From the IMG/VR virus record IMGVR_UViG_3300035070_003528, positions 37,466 to 101,465 of that record: a stretch of 64,000 nucleotides of DNA; one strand, 5' to 3'. This stretch comes from a virus. The notes under the pieces were generated by a model that worked only from the letters and a program-made list of their open reading frames with translations, made no database searches and was not told the DNA's origin. Position 1 is the stretch's first letter, and every line of letters begins with the position of its first letter. A program made the translations under genes and the position numbers. Positions 41,103 to 49,300 of this stretch are shown piece after piece.

Positions 41103-41487
41103 AATACTCCAGTACAGCCATTAATTTATCAGCCGTTTTTGTATACTCTTTATTAATTCTACGCGCTTCTGATAAATCATTGGGACTGAACAACCGTGTT
41201 TCCATGTATTTTACAATATTGTCGTGAACATCTTGACCAAACACCGCCGCTGCTGGCTTGTTGCATTTACGGCCGTTACATTCGTTATGCGCGACGATAC
41301 AGTTATTAATATCTTTTGGATCTGCACCGGCCGATCTGCATTCGTAATGGTCAATGGTGGGAGATTCGTTAATTGGCTTTCCGCACAGATGACAAACCAA
41401 TTGTCCATAGTGATTGACATTAGCCATAATCACCAATAACCGGCGAGTACCTCTAATCCGATGTGTCTCTGGCATCCGCGCTGGCAT
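41089..41487 (-). CDS. small HNH endonuclease
   Basis: LVCHLCGKPI near residue 31, PTIDHYECRSAGAD and NNCIVAHNECNGRK form an HNH core with both zinc knuckles. The C-terminal 50 residues are helical. Start MPARMPETH chosen for GGTGA spacing. It may be a homing enzyme or a packaging-type HNH, but it is far from the terminase. Confidence 0.72.
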   Translation of the reverse strand: MPARMPETHRIRGTRRLLVIMANVNHYGQLVCHLCGKPINESPTIDHYECRSAGADPKDINNCIVAHNECNGRKCNKPAAAVFGQDVHDNIVKYMETRLFSPNDLSEARRINKEYTKTADKLMAVLEYCANN

Positions 41488-41488
41488 A

Positions 41489-41701
41489 TTATTCACCATT
41501 AATCACTGTATAAATTTCTTTACCAGACATACCTAGAGTAACGTACTTGATTCTATCTACAATTTGCTCTGCCGTAGTACCGTATCTATTAAGACAAATT
41601 GCAAACTCCTGCTCATCGGTAATTCCGTACTTATCGCAAATCTGCCTATGAGTTAATTTAGTTTCGTCAATAATCTGCTCAATCAATTCAATTGTAATCA
41701 T
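41489..41701 (-). CDS. hypothetical HTH-like protein, 70 aa
   Basis: MITIELIEQIIDETKLTHRQICDKYG resembles an HTH first half (L-T-x-R-Q-I-C-x-K-Y-G-I). The rest is helical. AGGTGA upstream. DNA binding inferred. Confidence 0.5.
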   Translation of the reverse strand: MITIELIEQIIDETKLTHRQICDKYGITDEQEFAICLNRYGTTAEQIVDRIKYVTLGMSGKEIYTVINGE

Positions 41702-41702
41702 A

Positions 41703-41900
41703 TCATTCACCTAATTCATCCACACTAAACACAGCTTGAATCGCATTAGCAATATCTTGAATTGTTTTACTATCATCACCCCCACGGCGAGGATAAGCAA
41801 CCATCATTAGGACATATTTCATTACCCGCAAATTATTGTACTTTTCTTCTGGAGTATCACCTGGGATACTATTTTGAATTAATGACCAATAACTTTCCAT
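41703..41900 (-). CDS. hypothetical protein, 65 aa
   Basis: MESYWSLIQNSIPGDTPEEK, helical. Its ATG overlaps the stop of an 11-codon frame (41900-41935, MTNFELKREVA) that has its own GAGG site and may be a leader. No family recognised. Confidence 0.5.
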   Translation of the reverse strand: MESYWSLIQNSIPGDTPEEKYNNLRVMKYVLMMVAYPRRGGDDSKTIQDIANAIQAVFSVDELGE

Positions 41901-41959
41901 TATGCCACCTCTCGCTTTAATTCAAAGTTTGTCATTTCATCGCCTCATTTGTTTACAAT

Positions 41960-42301
41960 CTAGTCAAATAAATCAGATTCATCAAAATCGCGCCAATCGT
42001 CGTCAACCATATCAGATAGTTGCGCAATGTGGGCAAGCCCAACATCTCGCAAAGATTCTGGCAGCACAATAGCAGTCATTACATCGACCCAATGCTCGTG
42101 TCCAGCTTCGGCATCATCGCGGCTATGGTAATTCTGAACAATAACGAATTTGCCATCGTTATAATTTGGATGAGACACGGCCGTTTCGTATGGAGCATCT
42201 GAATCAGTTACCATTGCCGTGCTTACAATCAAGTCATCTGTTTCATAACGACCAATTTTGCGCTCTTCATAATTATCCATCATGTCAAAAAAGTCAAACA
42301 T
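41960..42301 (-). CDS. hypothetical acidic protein, 113 aa
   Basis: Starts MFDFFDMMDNYEERKIGRYE, mixed alpha/beta with HEHWVDVMTAIVL and a very acidic end (DDDWRDFDESDLFD). First gene behind the promoter at 42337. No family recognised. Confidence 0.55.
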   Translation of the reverse strand: MFDFFDMMDNYEERKIGRYETDDLIVSTAMVTDSDAPYETAVSHPNYNDGKFVIVQNYHSRDDAEAGHEHWVDVMTAIVLPESLRDVGLAHIAQLSDMVDDDWRDFDESDLFD

Positions 42302-42336
42302 TTCTACCTCACTTGTTTATTTGCTAAGATAGACAT

Positions 42337-42382
42337 AGGATACAATACTTATATAACACTGTCTATAATACCAAAGTGCTAT
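42337..42382 (-). promoter_or_regulatory. leftward promoter with ATAGCACTTTGG box
   Basis: TAGACA (42360-42365) and TATCCT (42337-42342), 17 apart, GTTATATAA in the spacer and ATAGCACTTTGG (42371-42382) upstream. Confidence 0.65.
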
Positions 42383-42415
42383 ATTCATATCTATTTTATT
42401 GTGGATATAACTGAG

Positions 42416-43024
42416 CTATATCTCTTGCCATCTAAGATAATCATAGACAGTGCATGGTATTTCGTTTCCGCCCATGAAGTCAATATGAAATTCGTCGTGG
42501 CACTGAACACAAAGAGTGATACCGTTCTCTAGAATTTTTCTATACCTTGGATATTTAGCGTATGAATATAGATGATGCGCAACAAGACGCTCTCCCTTCC
42601 TGTCACATGCGCGACATGTGTACCAATCTCTCTTGAACACCCTCCTTCTCCACCTGTCATACTCCTGGCTCTTCCTATGGTTATTCCCGTAATTCCAATA
42701 AGCAGTACGATGATATTTCTGCGACAATTTATGGTCACTCCCCAATGCCTTAGTTAAAAACTCGCAGATTTCGATTTCGGCATTCCACATCTTACTGTAC
42801 TCATCGTTAATACTATCTTCGAGAGATAGTAGAAGATCCTCCAGCCTGTGTTGCATATCATCTGCTTCTTGGATTAACTGATTTGCCCTATCTGCGCCAA
42901 ATACACAGTCGTCATAAAACCCACACTCCTCTCTAGCCTCGTCCAGCAGCACAGGAATACCTATTATTAGCCCATTTATTCTTGATATTTCGCGTTGATA
43001 TTTAATTAACATTTTCTCGTGCAT
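42416..43024 (-). CDS. HNH endonuclease with coiled-coil N-terminus
   Basis: About 100 residues of coiled coil (EADDMQHRLEDLLLSLEDSI) are followed by WRRRVFKRDWYTCRACDRKG, LVAHHLYSYAKYP and GITLCVQCHDEFH, a complete HNH domain. It overlaps nothing and lies between promoters; probably a mobile endonuclease. The HNH part resembles the one at 56711. Confidence 0.8.
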   Translation of the reverse strand: MHEKMLIKYQREISRINGLIIGIPVLLDEAREECGFYDDCVFGADRANQLIQEADDMQHRLEDLLLSLEDSINDEYSKMWNAEIEICEFLTKALGSDHKLSQKYHRTAYWNYGNNHRKSQEYDRWRRRVFKRDWYTCRACDRKGERLVAHHLYSYAKYPRYRKILENGITLCVQCHDEFHIDFMGGNEIPCTVYDYLRWQEI

Positions 43025-43033
43025 GATATTTTC

Positions 43034-43984
43034 CTAATATGACAGAATTGCGTCTAGTTTCTGCTGATTAACTTCTGGGTAGAAAATATATGCAATACCA
43101 AGATTTTCCAATTCATCTCTGTCTAAACTATCTAGCTTCATTTGCATATAGTCGGTTGGATCTACGATGTCCATTGCAATTGAAAACAATCTAGCATCAT
43201 CATTATCAAACATACCGGCCGTGTCCGTTATGTGATTATCCACACTATTTGTAGTCCATCCTGCTATTTGATTGGTAGTGAAAGTTTCTTTAGCCAAACT
43301 GCTTTTCTCGATGTCGAGCCGATAGCCAAACTCAAGTGCCAGTTCCACGTACTTGTTCTTTTTGTATCTAATGTATTCTTGTATGTTGTCTAATGTTACA
43401 CGTCCTTTACTCCATGTACTAGCAAAGTATTTTAATTTGTTCATTAACTGTACGTTGAATGATCCGTCTTGCGGGGGATGAAGAAATGGGTAAAAGAAAA
43501 TAACCGTTGATGATTCCGAGTTATCCTGTACCTTCTTTTTCTTTAACGGCCAATTCCGACTACTGCTGCGTTGTCCACAGGCAAACAGCATGTGTTCTTC
43601 TGTCAACTCATTTATGGCACTAATGTCAGAAACTTCAATAAAATCAATATCTGCAATCGAAGGGTCGCCACTAGAGTAAACAATAGACACATCGTTGCTA
43701 ATTGGGACTTTTATGTAATTTATTCCATTCCTTCTGAAATTTTTGTGCATTCTCCCCCAGTCTGTTTTGACATTAATTTCAGCGCGGAAAAATAATCCAT
43801 CATGACTATTGATCACACTTCTAACAGAACTGCCTCTCTTGTTTAGTTCTATACCATAGCACGTCCGACACTCCATATAGCCGCACAGTAATCTTTTTAG
43901 CTGTTCTACGCCATTGGTATCCGTGACAGCAGTAACTCCACGTCCACAGTTATCTATTCTTTTTTGTCTATCTATTTGGTTCAT
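43034..43984 (-). CDS. paralogous family protein B, 316 aa
   Basis: Shares with the 25733-26740 protein a Cys-containing start (LCGYMECRTCYG), KVPISNDVSIVYSSGDPSIADIDFIEV, the QRSSSRNW element and the C-terminal half (MNKLKYFASTWSKGRVTLDN, EYIRYKKNKY, VDPTDYMQMK). Family unknown; about 35-40% identical over the C-terminal half by eye. AAAGGATA precedes the ATG. Confidence 0.65.
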   Translation of the reverse strand: MNQIDRQKRIDNCGRGVTAVTDTNGVEQLKRLLCGYMECRTCYGIELNKRGSSVRSVINSHDGLFFRAEINVKTDWGRMHKNFRRNGINYIKVPISNDVSIVYSSGDPSIADIDFIEVSDISAINELTEEHMLFACGQRSSSRNWPLKKKKVQDNSESSTVIFFYPFLHPPQDGSFNVQLMNKLKYFASTWSKGRVTLDNIQEYIRYKKNKYVELALEFGYRLDIEKSSLAKETFTTNQIAGWTTNSVDNHITDTAGMFDNDDARLFSIAMDIVDPTDYMQMKLDSLDRDELENLGIAYIFYPEVNQQKLDAILSY

Positions 43985-44040
43985 TTTAATATCCTTTTCA
44001 CACAGAGTCCAGGCTGTGTAAGTTCGCTTTTCGTGTATAC

Positions 44041-44070
44041 ATTATAAAACAATTAACTATGCGAAGTCAA
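44041..44070 (-). promoter_or_regulatory. leftward promoter with TTCGCATAG spacer
   Basis: TTGACT (44065-44070) and TATAAT (44041-44046), 18 apart, spacer TCGCATAGTTAATTGTTT. Same design as 36489-36518. Confidence 0.7.
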
Positions 44071-44136
44071 TACAGATCGGGGATTCCGCAAAATAGTTGG
44101 CAATTTATTAGTATAACCGAATAATAATTGAATAAA

Positions 44137-44175
44137 TGAAAAACCAGCCGAATGAATCTTGGACTGGCTGGTCTT
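44137..44175 (-). terminator. leftward terminator
   Basis: ACCAGCC pairs with GGCTGGT (7 bp) and the leftward strand continues TTTTCATTT. Confidence 0.65.
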
Positions 44176-44265
44176 TCTGAGGATATTATGCTAGTAGGAC
44201 GAGGTAATACTGTATGCCCTACTGATGTCTATGGTATCATCTTATGCTGTCAAGGTCAAACCTCT

Positions 44266-44311
44266 GTCCGAAACAGTCTGTAATTAAGAGACAATACAGA
44301 CTGTTTCTGAC
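44266..44311. repeat. inverted repeat with 12-bp perfect core
   Basis: GAAACAGTCTGT (44270-44281) mirrored at 44296-44307, extended on both sides by TGTC/GACA with one mismatch; 14-base loop. No T-run. Operator, structured RNA or processing signal. Confidence 0.7.
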
Positions 44312-44411
44312 AGGTCACATTGTACTAATCGTGCGACTAATCCAAAAAAACAACACTGCTGACGACTTCGCCAATTGCATAAATATCATATAGACAGTTC
44401 TGTATCAACGA

Positions 44412-44810
44412 TTAATTAGTAAACCGAAACGCATAACCAACCAATCCACTAAGCAGCGCCTGTATGCCGGTTGCGCCAGTAATGTAATCAACCACACATC
44501 CGCCACGGGATTCAATTTCATCTACCCATTGTCCTAGTTGAATAAGTGCAGTTTCGTAATCGTCGTCATGAACCAGTACGGCAAGACAGTTGTGTTTGTG
44601 GTACGCGTCTTTCACGGGGGCTGAATAATATTCGTCATCTGGGAAAATGGGTTTATAGACCACGGAGCCAGTTGGGTTAAAATTAACATACCCGTTACCC
44701 TTGATATACCCCACGCACGGACGACAAAAACCAACCTCGCCAGCTTCCTCAAGTATCAATTTGTGCTTCAATGCAAATCGTTCTAGTTTGTCTTTAAGTT
44801 CATCGTTCAT
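44412..44810 (-). CDS. hypothetical protein, 132 aa
   Basis: Start MNDELKDKLERFAL chosen because GAGGCGAAAT precedes it. Contains ETALIQLGQWVDEIESRGGC, and ends with a hydrophobic stretch. No family recognised. Confidence 0.55.
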   Translation of the reverse strand: MNDELKDKLERFALKHKLILEEAGEVGFCRPCVGYIKGNGYVNFNPTGSVVYKPIFPDDEYYSAPVKDAYHKHNCLAVLVHDDDYETALIQLGQWVDEIESRGGCVVDYITGATGIQALLSGLVGYAFRFTN

Positions 44811-44885
44811 ATTTCGCCTCACTTATTTATTTGTTAAAACTTAATATCTTTTAGGTTCTGCAAAATAAAATATCTGTTACTCATC

Positions 44886-45083
44886 TTAAAATCCGATTAC
44901 AAAATATGGCTTTGACAAATCCAATTCTTTGACATCAAAACTCACATCATCTTTATCCGCTGAACCTAACGAACGATCGCGAACAACATTATCAATAGCA
45001 CCATTCTCGGATTCTGCTTGAACAATGTAGTGGGAATTGATAAAATAATTAGGGAAATGAATAATAACTTCGTAAATTTTCAT
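44886..45083 (-). CDS. hypothetical protein, 65 aa
   Basis: MKIYEVIIHFPNYFINSHYI then VQAESENGAIDNVVRDRSLG: beta-beta-alpha pattern of small phage proteins that carry a Y/F-x-V-x-A-x-s-x-x-EA motif. Role unknown. Confidence 0.55.
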   Translation of the reverse strand: MKIYEVIIHFPNYFINSHYIVQAESENGAIDNVVRDRSLGSADKDDVSFDVKELDLSKPYFVIGF

Positions 45084-45099
45084 AATACACCCCGTTCCA

Positions 45100-45432
45100 T
45101 CATTTCGTCATCCTATTAATAATTCGACTCACATTAACAATCTTACTATCCACATCTGGTTGCCAGTCATTCATCCGGTCTGAATCCCAATCTAATTCCA
45201 GTCGGTAATTGGTTTGATAACCCCGTTTATTCATCTCAGATACCAATTGGCGGTGACGGTTGATTAGATAAATGCCCTTGTCGTTGAAGAACTTTACGTG
45301 ACCTGTACCAAGTTTATAGTGACTGCAATTGTTACCAGCGGCTAGGTTTCTCGTTCTCAGCATCTCACGGTACTCGGCTAAAAGCAGTTTACTTGGTAAT
45401 TTCTCTACTGGAATACAATTAATTCGCGTCAT
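45100..45432 (-). CDS. denV: pyrimidine-dimer DNA glycosylase (T4 endonuclease V type)
   Basis: MTRINCIPVEKLPSKLLLAE at the start matches the T4 DenV N-terminus: after Met removal Thr becomes the catalytic N-terminal amine, and the essential Glu lies in LLAEYREMLR. GTGHVKFFNDKGIYLINRHR follows the family pattern GxGHVxFFxDK. At 110 aa it is shorter than T4 DenV (138 aa). It removes cyclobutane dimers and cuts the abasic site. Overlaps the DUF7448 gene stop. Confidence 0.85.
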   Translation of the reverse strand: MTRINCIPVEKLPSKLLLAEYREMLRTRNLAAGNNCSHYKLGTGHVKFFNDKGIYLINRHRQLVSEMNKRGYQTNYRLELDWDSDRMNDWQPDVDSKIVNVSRIINRMTK

Positions 45433-45809
45433 GATAATTTAGTAAAACTAACCGATTCAGAATAATATCCATTTGAAGTTCCGTACCAGCGAATGGTTAC
45501 ATATCCCTTAATTGTAGCCAGTTTGTAAAACGTCCATGTTTCGCTGTCCTCTCTGTCTTCATCGGTATCGGAATTCTCTGGTCTGTCTGCATCAGAAATT
45601 TCCTCCGCCATTAGAATTGGAGAGCCAACCAAATCATCTAAACTTCCGATAATATCTTCTACACAAACGTATTCACAACAATCTTGCTCGTGCCATAATT
45701 TGTATACCTCACCATCGGCCGTGGTGAATACGATTTCTTCGTCGTCTTTGTTTTCGACACCCACAAGGGTTTTGCCAAGTAATTCATTAAAATCGTTGTA
45801 TTTGTACAT
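45429..45809 (-). CDS. DUF7448 family protein, 126 aa
   Basis: LLGKTLVGVENKDDEEIVFT, WHEQDCCEYVCVEDIIGSLD, GSPILMAEEISD, ETWTFYKLATIKGYVTIRWY and GTSNGYYSESVSF follow the family pattern along its whole length. Widespread in phages; function unknown. A distant second member lies at 40104. Confidence 0.75.
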   Translation of the reverse strand: MYKYNDFNELLGKTLVGVENKDDEEIVFTTADGEVYKLWHEQDCCEYVCVEDIIGSLDDLVGSPILMAEEISDADRPENSDTDEDREDSETWTFYKLATIKGYVTIRWYGTSNGYYSESVSFTKLS

Positions 45810-45810
45810 T

Positions 45811-46095
45811 TTATTTCTCCTGCTCTAGATTTGCTACCATATTAACCCAATGGATTACTTCTTCTTTCGTTTGGTATCCAATAACAGTATCGCCATCAAA
45901 TTCAATCATATTCCCAGAAGGATTAAACACGGCGATTTCATAAGGACACTCGGCAGAACTGTAGACGAATGCACCGCTAATAATAGAAATTTCGTATCCA
46001 TTTTCAAAGCAAACTCTCGCACGATTAGTCCAGGTATCGGACATGTTTTTGATGTCGGTCACTTTGTCCATTACATTAGTTAGTATAATTTCCAT
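45811..46095 (-). CDS. hypothetical protein, 94 aa
   Basis: Beta-rich with YEISIISGAFVYSS, PYEIAVFNPSGNM and a helical end (EEVIHWVNMVANLEQE). It resembles small immunity-like phage proteins in pattern only. One base before the DUF7448 ATG. Confidence 0.55.
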   Translation of the reverse strand: MEIILTNVMDKVTDIKNMSDTWTNRARVCFENGYEISIISGAFVYSSAECPYEIAVFNPSGNMIEFDGDTVIGYQTKEEVIHWVNMVANLEQEK

Positions 46096-46114
46096 CTTAA
46101 TCTCCTATTTCACC

Positions 46115-46321
46115 TCACAAAATAAATTCGTAATCTAAGCCAAGCTCGTCCCAGTGTTCATCATCAAGCTTGATTAACGCATCTTGACATTTGGTTAGCA
46201 TCCAGAGCGCATCAAATAGTTGCGATTCCATTTCTTCCTCACTGTGATACTCGTTAAGGAACTTTTTGAGTACACTAACCTTATCGCGTAAGTTGATTTG
46301 TTTTGGTTCTTTAATAATCAT
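46115..46321 (-). CDS. hypothetical helical protein, 68 aa
   Basis: Start MIIKEPKQINLRDK chosen at 46321 (GGAG 6 bases upstream). Helical and acidic. First gene behind the promoter at 46359. Confidence 0.5.
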   Translation of the reverse strand: MIIKEPKQINLRDKVSVLKKFLNEYHSEEEMESQLFDALWMLTKCQDALIKLDDEHWDELGLDYEFIL

Positions 46322-46358
46322 CACTGTCTCCATTCGTTTAATTAACTAATATGATGGT

Positions 46359-46403
46359 ATTATATTATATAACCCAATTACTTGGAATAGTCCAAAAGTG
46401 CTA
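46359..46403 (-). promoter_or_regulatory. leftward promoter with ATAGCACTTTTGG box
   Basis: TTCCAA (46382-46387) and TATAAT (46359-46364), 17 apart, GTTATATAA in the spacer, ATAGCACTTTTGG (46391-46403) upstream. Confidence 0.7.
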
Positions 46404-46404
46404 T

Positions 46405-46449
46405 TTAAAACAAAGAGCTCACCTCCTATTTTAAAATGTGAGGTGAGCT
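46405..46449 (-). terminator. leftward terminator
   Basis: AGCTCACCTC pairs with GAGGTGAGCT (10 bp) and the leftward strand continues CTTTGTTTT. It lies directly upstream of the next promoter. Confidence 0.7.
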
Positions 46450-46490
46450 AATGAGGTGAGTCGGCGGGGAGCCAACGGGGTTATTGTATA

Positions 46491-46688
46491 TTAATCAACG
46501 CGTTCGGTCAAGTGCGCCCTAACCAATTCCCCCACTCGTGTATGTTCTGGGAATCGTGATAGGAACACATTGATGTCAGACTGGATTTGCGAACGAAATG
46601 TTGTCAGCAACTCGATGGCACGTGATTCGTGTGCAGGACGGCCGTAGTTTTCGACAAATGATAGGTAGAGCAGTATGTGATCGCTCAT
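46491..46688 (-). CDS. hypothetical helical protein, 65 aa
   Basis: MSDHILLYLSFVENYGRPAH, an all-helical protein. Overlaps the upstream gene by 4 bases (ATGA). Contains an ACGGCCGT copy encoding G-R-P. No family recognised. Confidence 0.55.
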   Translation of the reverse strand: MSDHILLYLSFVENYGRPAHESRAIELLTTFRSQIQSDINVFLSRFPEHTRVGELVRAHLTERVD

Positions 46689-46909
46689 CGCGTTCCCTCC
46701 AGAAATAGTCGCTGTTCAATTTCGTCGAACACAATTGGTGGATTAATCAGCATCTCTAATTCAGCGATACGAGCCAATGCAATTTTATACTGCTTATAAA
46801 CATACAGATCGCTCACTTGCTTGGTTCCGCTATACCAATGGGCGCACATTCTGTTTTCGTATGAATGCGTTAATTCGATGTCTTTGTCAAGTTCGTCTGC
46901 GATTACCAT
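46685..46909 (-). CDS. hypothetical helical protein, 74 aa
   Basis: MVIADELDKDIELTHSYENR followed by a long helix (YKQYKIALARIAELEML). Coupled on both sides by overlap. No family recognised. Confidence 0.55.
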   Translation of the reverse strand: MVIADELDKDIELTHSYENRMCAHWYSGTKQVSDLYVYKQYKIALARIAELEMLINPPIVFDEIEQRLFLEGTR

Positions 46910-47205
46910 TTTACTAATTCCCCCTCTTCTATACCGTATTCATCAATATCATCATCGTACCAAGTAACCCATTCTCCGCTCTCCCAAATATCAAGACCAT
47001 TAGCATTCGCGTAATCCGGTTTAATATTTTCTTCGAGTTGGAAAGCATCATACACACTTAGGATCTGCATTACAGAAAATCCGTCTTCAATGCTGTCTAC
47101 CGAAATTCTAATTGGGGTTCCAGGAATCTGAGGAATATGCCATACACTAAGATCCCCCTCTTTAATAACTTTGTTTACTAATACATTTGAATTTTTGTTT
47201 GTCAT
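46903..47205 (-). CDS. hypothetical protein, 100 aa
   Basis: Start MTNKNSNVLVNKVI chosen at 47205 (GAGGTGATAAA upstream). Beta start, acidic Trp-containing end (LDIWESGEWVTWYDDDIDEY). No family recognised. Confidence 0.55.
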   Translation of the reverse strand: MTNKNSNVLVNKVIKEGDLSVWHIPQIPGTPIRISVDSIEDGFSVMQILSVYDAFQLEENIKPDYANANGLDIWESGEWVTWYDDDIDEYGIEEGELVKW

Positions 47206-47238
47206 TTTATCACCTCGTTTGATATTTGATATGCGATT

Positions 47239-47284
47239 ATTATATAACAAATGAGGCGTGTGGCAATGGTACTAAAGTGCTATA
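47239..47284 (-). promoter_or_regulatory. leftward promoter with TATAGCACTTTAGTA box
   Basis: TTGCCA (47261-47266) and TATAAT (47239-47244), 16 apart; GTTATATAAT over the -10; TATAGCACTTT (47274-47284) upstream. Confidence 0.75.
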
Positions 47285-47800
47285 TTATAGGCCTTCTGGA
47301 CGAGGTAGCGATTCCAGGTGGATTAATGCATGTGCGTACATTTCTGTTTCCCAAGTGTACAAATCTATTATCTCTTGGTCTGCCCCACTTTCTATGTACT
47401 CGGCACATTCTGTGACACTGTCGTCTACACCGGTATTTAAATAACTGTATACAAAATCACGAGCAGATCTAATAAGCCCATACGATGTATTGTCTAATTG
47501 CTTCCCGATCCACATTTCGCTTTTATCGTCATAAAGATTGGCAAACACAAATTCGCATAGTCCAATAAATTCATTTACTAATTCATTATCCATTTTTTTA
47601 CGTCGCGCCTTTTTTACATTTCTCTTGCTGCTACACTTGATACAATAATATTCAGGTATACCTGTGCGCCTAATTCTAGTTGTTGCCCAGCTTCGACGAA
47701 CGTATTTTTCAATGCCGCACATATCACAAACAGCCTTAATTTTCTTATGGCTTCTGTTCTTTGTATTTTCTGTCATTTCTGTGCGAAAGTCAAATGGCAT
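47285..47800 (-). CDS. zinc-ribbon protein with helical C-terminus, 171 aa
   Basis: IKAVCDMCGIEKYVRRSW and EYYCIKCSSKRNVKKARRKK form a zinc ribbon with a strongly basic follow-on, the type found at the N-terminus of HNH proteins. No HNH follows; the C-terminal 100 residues are helical and acidic. Perhaps a DNA-binding relic of a homing endonuclease. Confidence 0.6.
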   Translation of the reverse strand: MPFDFRTEMTENTKNRSHKKIKAVCDMCGIEKYVRRSWATTRIRRTGIPEYYCIKCSSKRNVKKARRKKMDNELVNEFIGLCEFVFANLYDDKSEMWIGKQLDNTSYGLIRSARDFVYSYLNTGVDDSVTECAEYIESGADQEIIDLYTWETEMYAHALIHLESLPRPEGL

Positions 47801-47945
47801 AATAAATGCGTTCCTACCTCTGGTGAGTGACGTAATTAGTACAATTTTATCATATAAATGTCCAATAATGGTGTTTTATTTTACACTATAAATGAGCAAC
47901 GAGTGAGCAATAAATGTCCATATGATTGATCATAATAAATGATCA

Positions 47946-48218
47946 TTATCTCACCCAAATCTGTCCTACCGGCACATTAATATCAGCTACATCAACTTCA
48001 TCAGTATCAGTCTTTTGTGCTATTGCTATTTGCTGGCACACTCGGTTATATTTCTGCACGAAATACTCTATAGCACGGCGATGGTCGTAAACAATACGGC
48101 CGTTTTCGTCAGTGGCGCATTGCCACATCATCCAAAAACCTTTGTCGAATGGAGAGTCGTCAGTAACCTCTATATAGGCATCCTGTGGTTCTTCGATATT
48201 TTCATTCAATGTGTTCAT
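47946..48218 (-). CDS. hypothetical acidic protein, 90 aa
   Basis: Acidic start (NTLNENIEEPQDAYIEVTDD), a helix with YFVQKYNRVCQQIAIAQ and a final VGQIWVR. An ACGGCCGT copy encodes N-G-R. No family recognised. Confidence 0.55.
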   Translation of the reverse strand: MNTLNENIEEPQDAYIEVTDDSPFDKGFWMMWQCATDENGRIVYDHRRAIEYFVQKYNRVCQQIAIAQKTDTDEVDVADINVPVGQIWVR

Positions 48219-48271
48219 AATAATTCCTGGTTATAGAAATAAAAAATGACTTTTCTACTAAATAATTCGAG

Positions 48272-48314
48272 AAAAATCATTCTACTAATTTGTTGCGGTG
48301 TTGGCAAGAATGAT
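48272..48314 (-). terminator. leftward terminator
   Basis: ATCATTCT pairs with AGAATGAT (8 bp) across a 23-base loop; TTTTTC follows on the leftward strand. Confidence 0.5.
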
Positions 48315-48332
48315 AGATATTTTATTGATATT

Positions 48333-48686
48333 TTATGGCAAGATTAGCAAGTCGCAACTGAGTTCATCAGCTAGCTGTTTAGCACGAGTATAGTGAATAG
48401 ATTGACGATTACGGCCGATATACACCACTGTTTTCCTGACCCCATTTTCGACAGAATTTCTAATGTTTCCCACGCCATGTACGAAGTTAATTCTCTTGCG
48501 CACTGCCCATGATTTCATCGTGTTTCTGTACGGGAAGCCGTGCTCAACAAACACATTGCTAACGAACTGATCGTAGAACAGCACCTTGTCCATCTCAACC
48601 TGAATCTGTTGCTTCGTACCGATAGTTTCATCGACAAATAGAGCTACGTTACTCAGTGGTTTAATCATCATTGCCTTGTTATTCAT
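48333..48686 (-). CDS. hypothetical protein, 117 aa
   Basis: Alpha/beta protein: VALFVDETIGTKQQIQ, FYDQFVSNVFVEHG, then KTVVYIGRNRQSIHYTRAKQ and ADELSCDLLIL at the end. The last part resembles a Rossmann-like half. No family assigned. An ACGGCCGA variant lies in R-N-R. Confidence 0.55.
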   Translation of the reverse strand: MNNKAMMIKPLSNVALFVDETIGTKQQIQVEMDKVLFYDQFVSNVFVEHGFPYRNTMKSWAVRKRINFVHGVGNIRNSVENGVRKTVVYIGRNRQSIHYTRAKQLADELSCDLLILP

Positions 48687-48727
48687 ACGGCCTCGTAATC
48701 AATTCCATCAGACGGCGGAAGGTGGTA

Positions 48728-48898
48728 CTAGTTTTTATACAGCCATTTTGGAATATCAGTTCTCTCACCAGTTTGAAGTTGACGAATATGCTCCAATCTG
48801 TCCTTGATTTCGTTGTCAAAAAGACCATAAAAAACGTACTTGTACAACTCCCCATTAATCTTAATGCATTGTTCGTATTCCCCAATTATTCCACCCAT
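48728..48898 (-). CDS. hypothetical protein, 56 aa
   Basis: MGGIIGEYEQCIKINGELYK followed by YVFYGLFDNEIKDRLEHIRQ and a TDIPKWLYKN end. AGGAG lies 6 bases upstream. A different frame on the same strand (48679-48885) lacks these signals and is rejected. Confidence 0.6.
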   Translation of the reverse strand: MGGIIGEYEQCIKINGELYKYVFYGLFDNEIKDRLEHIRQLQTGERTDIPKWLYKN

Positions 48899-49011
48899 AT
48901 CATCTCCTGTAAAAATTTAAGGTTCTGCGCTCACTTGACTGTGCAAGTGTGCAAATTGTACGATTTTGACACTTTTTTTTGAATCGTAATGCAAAAAGTT
49001 GCGTACAATTT

Positions 49012-49224
49012 TTACAACTTTACAGTCAAATACACTCCGTCTTCTCGCTCGTCCAATACTGCCCCATAGACAACCAGCCGGACTAGATTGCTGAAACTCA
49101 TCTTCAATTTCAGCCCCTCAAGCGAATTCATTAGGCTGGTTCGTTTCTCATCGAAATGGGGTTGCTCTTTTGGTGGAACCGATATGCTACTTTTCACTGC
49201 ACTGCGTTGTTTTACTACGTTCAT
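49012..49224 (-). CDS. ribbon-helix-helix-like protein, 70 aa
   Basis: Basic N-terminus (VVKQRSAVKSSISVPPKEQP), then SLMNSLEGLKLKMSFSNLVR and LVVYGAVLDE. The strand/helix/helix with L-x-x-K-M-S-F-S-N-L-V-R-L-V is the pattern of small MetJ/Arc-like repressors. DNA binding inferred. First gene behind the promoter at 49255. Confidence 0.55.
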   Translation of the reverse strand: MNVVKQRSAVKSSISVPPKEQPHFDEKRTSLMNSLEGLKLKMSFSNLVRLVVYGAVLDEREDGVYLTVKL

Positions 49225-49254
49225 AATATTTTCTCCTGATTTTTAATTTCGATT

Positions 49255-49300
49255 ATTATATGACTTTTCTATATAACTTTCAATGGTGCTTAATGGCTAT
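49255..49300 (-). promoter_or_regulatory. leftward promoter, diverged box
   Basis: TTGAAA (49278-49283) and TATAAT (49255-49260), 17 apart; AAATAGCCATTAAGCACC upstream is a looser form of the conserved box. Confidence 0.55.

Noticed and set aside
48679-48885. 68-aa frame on the leftward strand
   Set aside because: A shifted frame on the same strand (48728-48898) has AGGAG, an ATG and coding-like composition; the 68-aa frame has no ribosome site.
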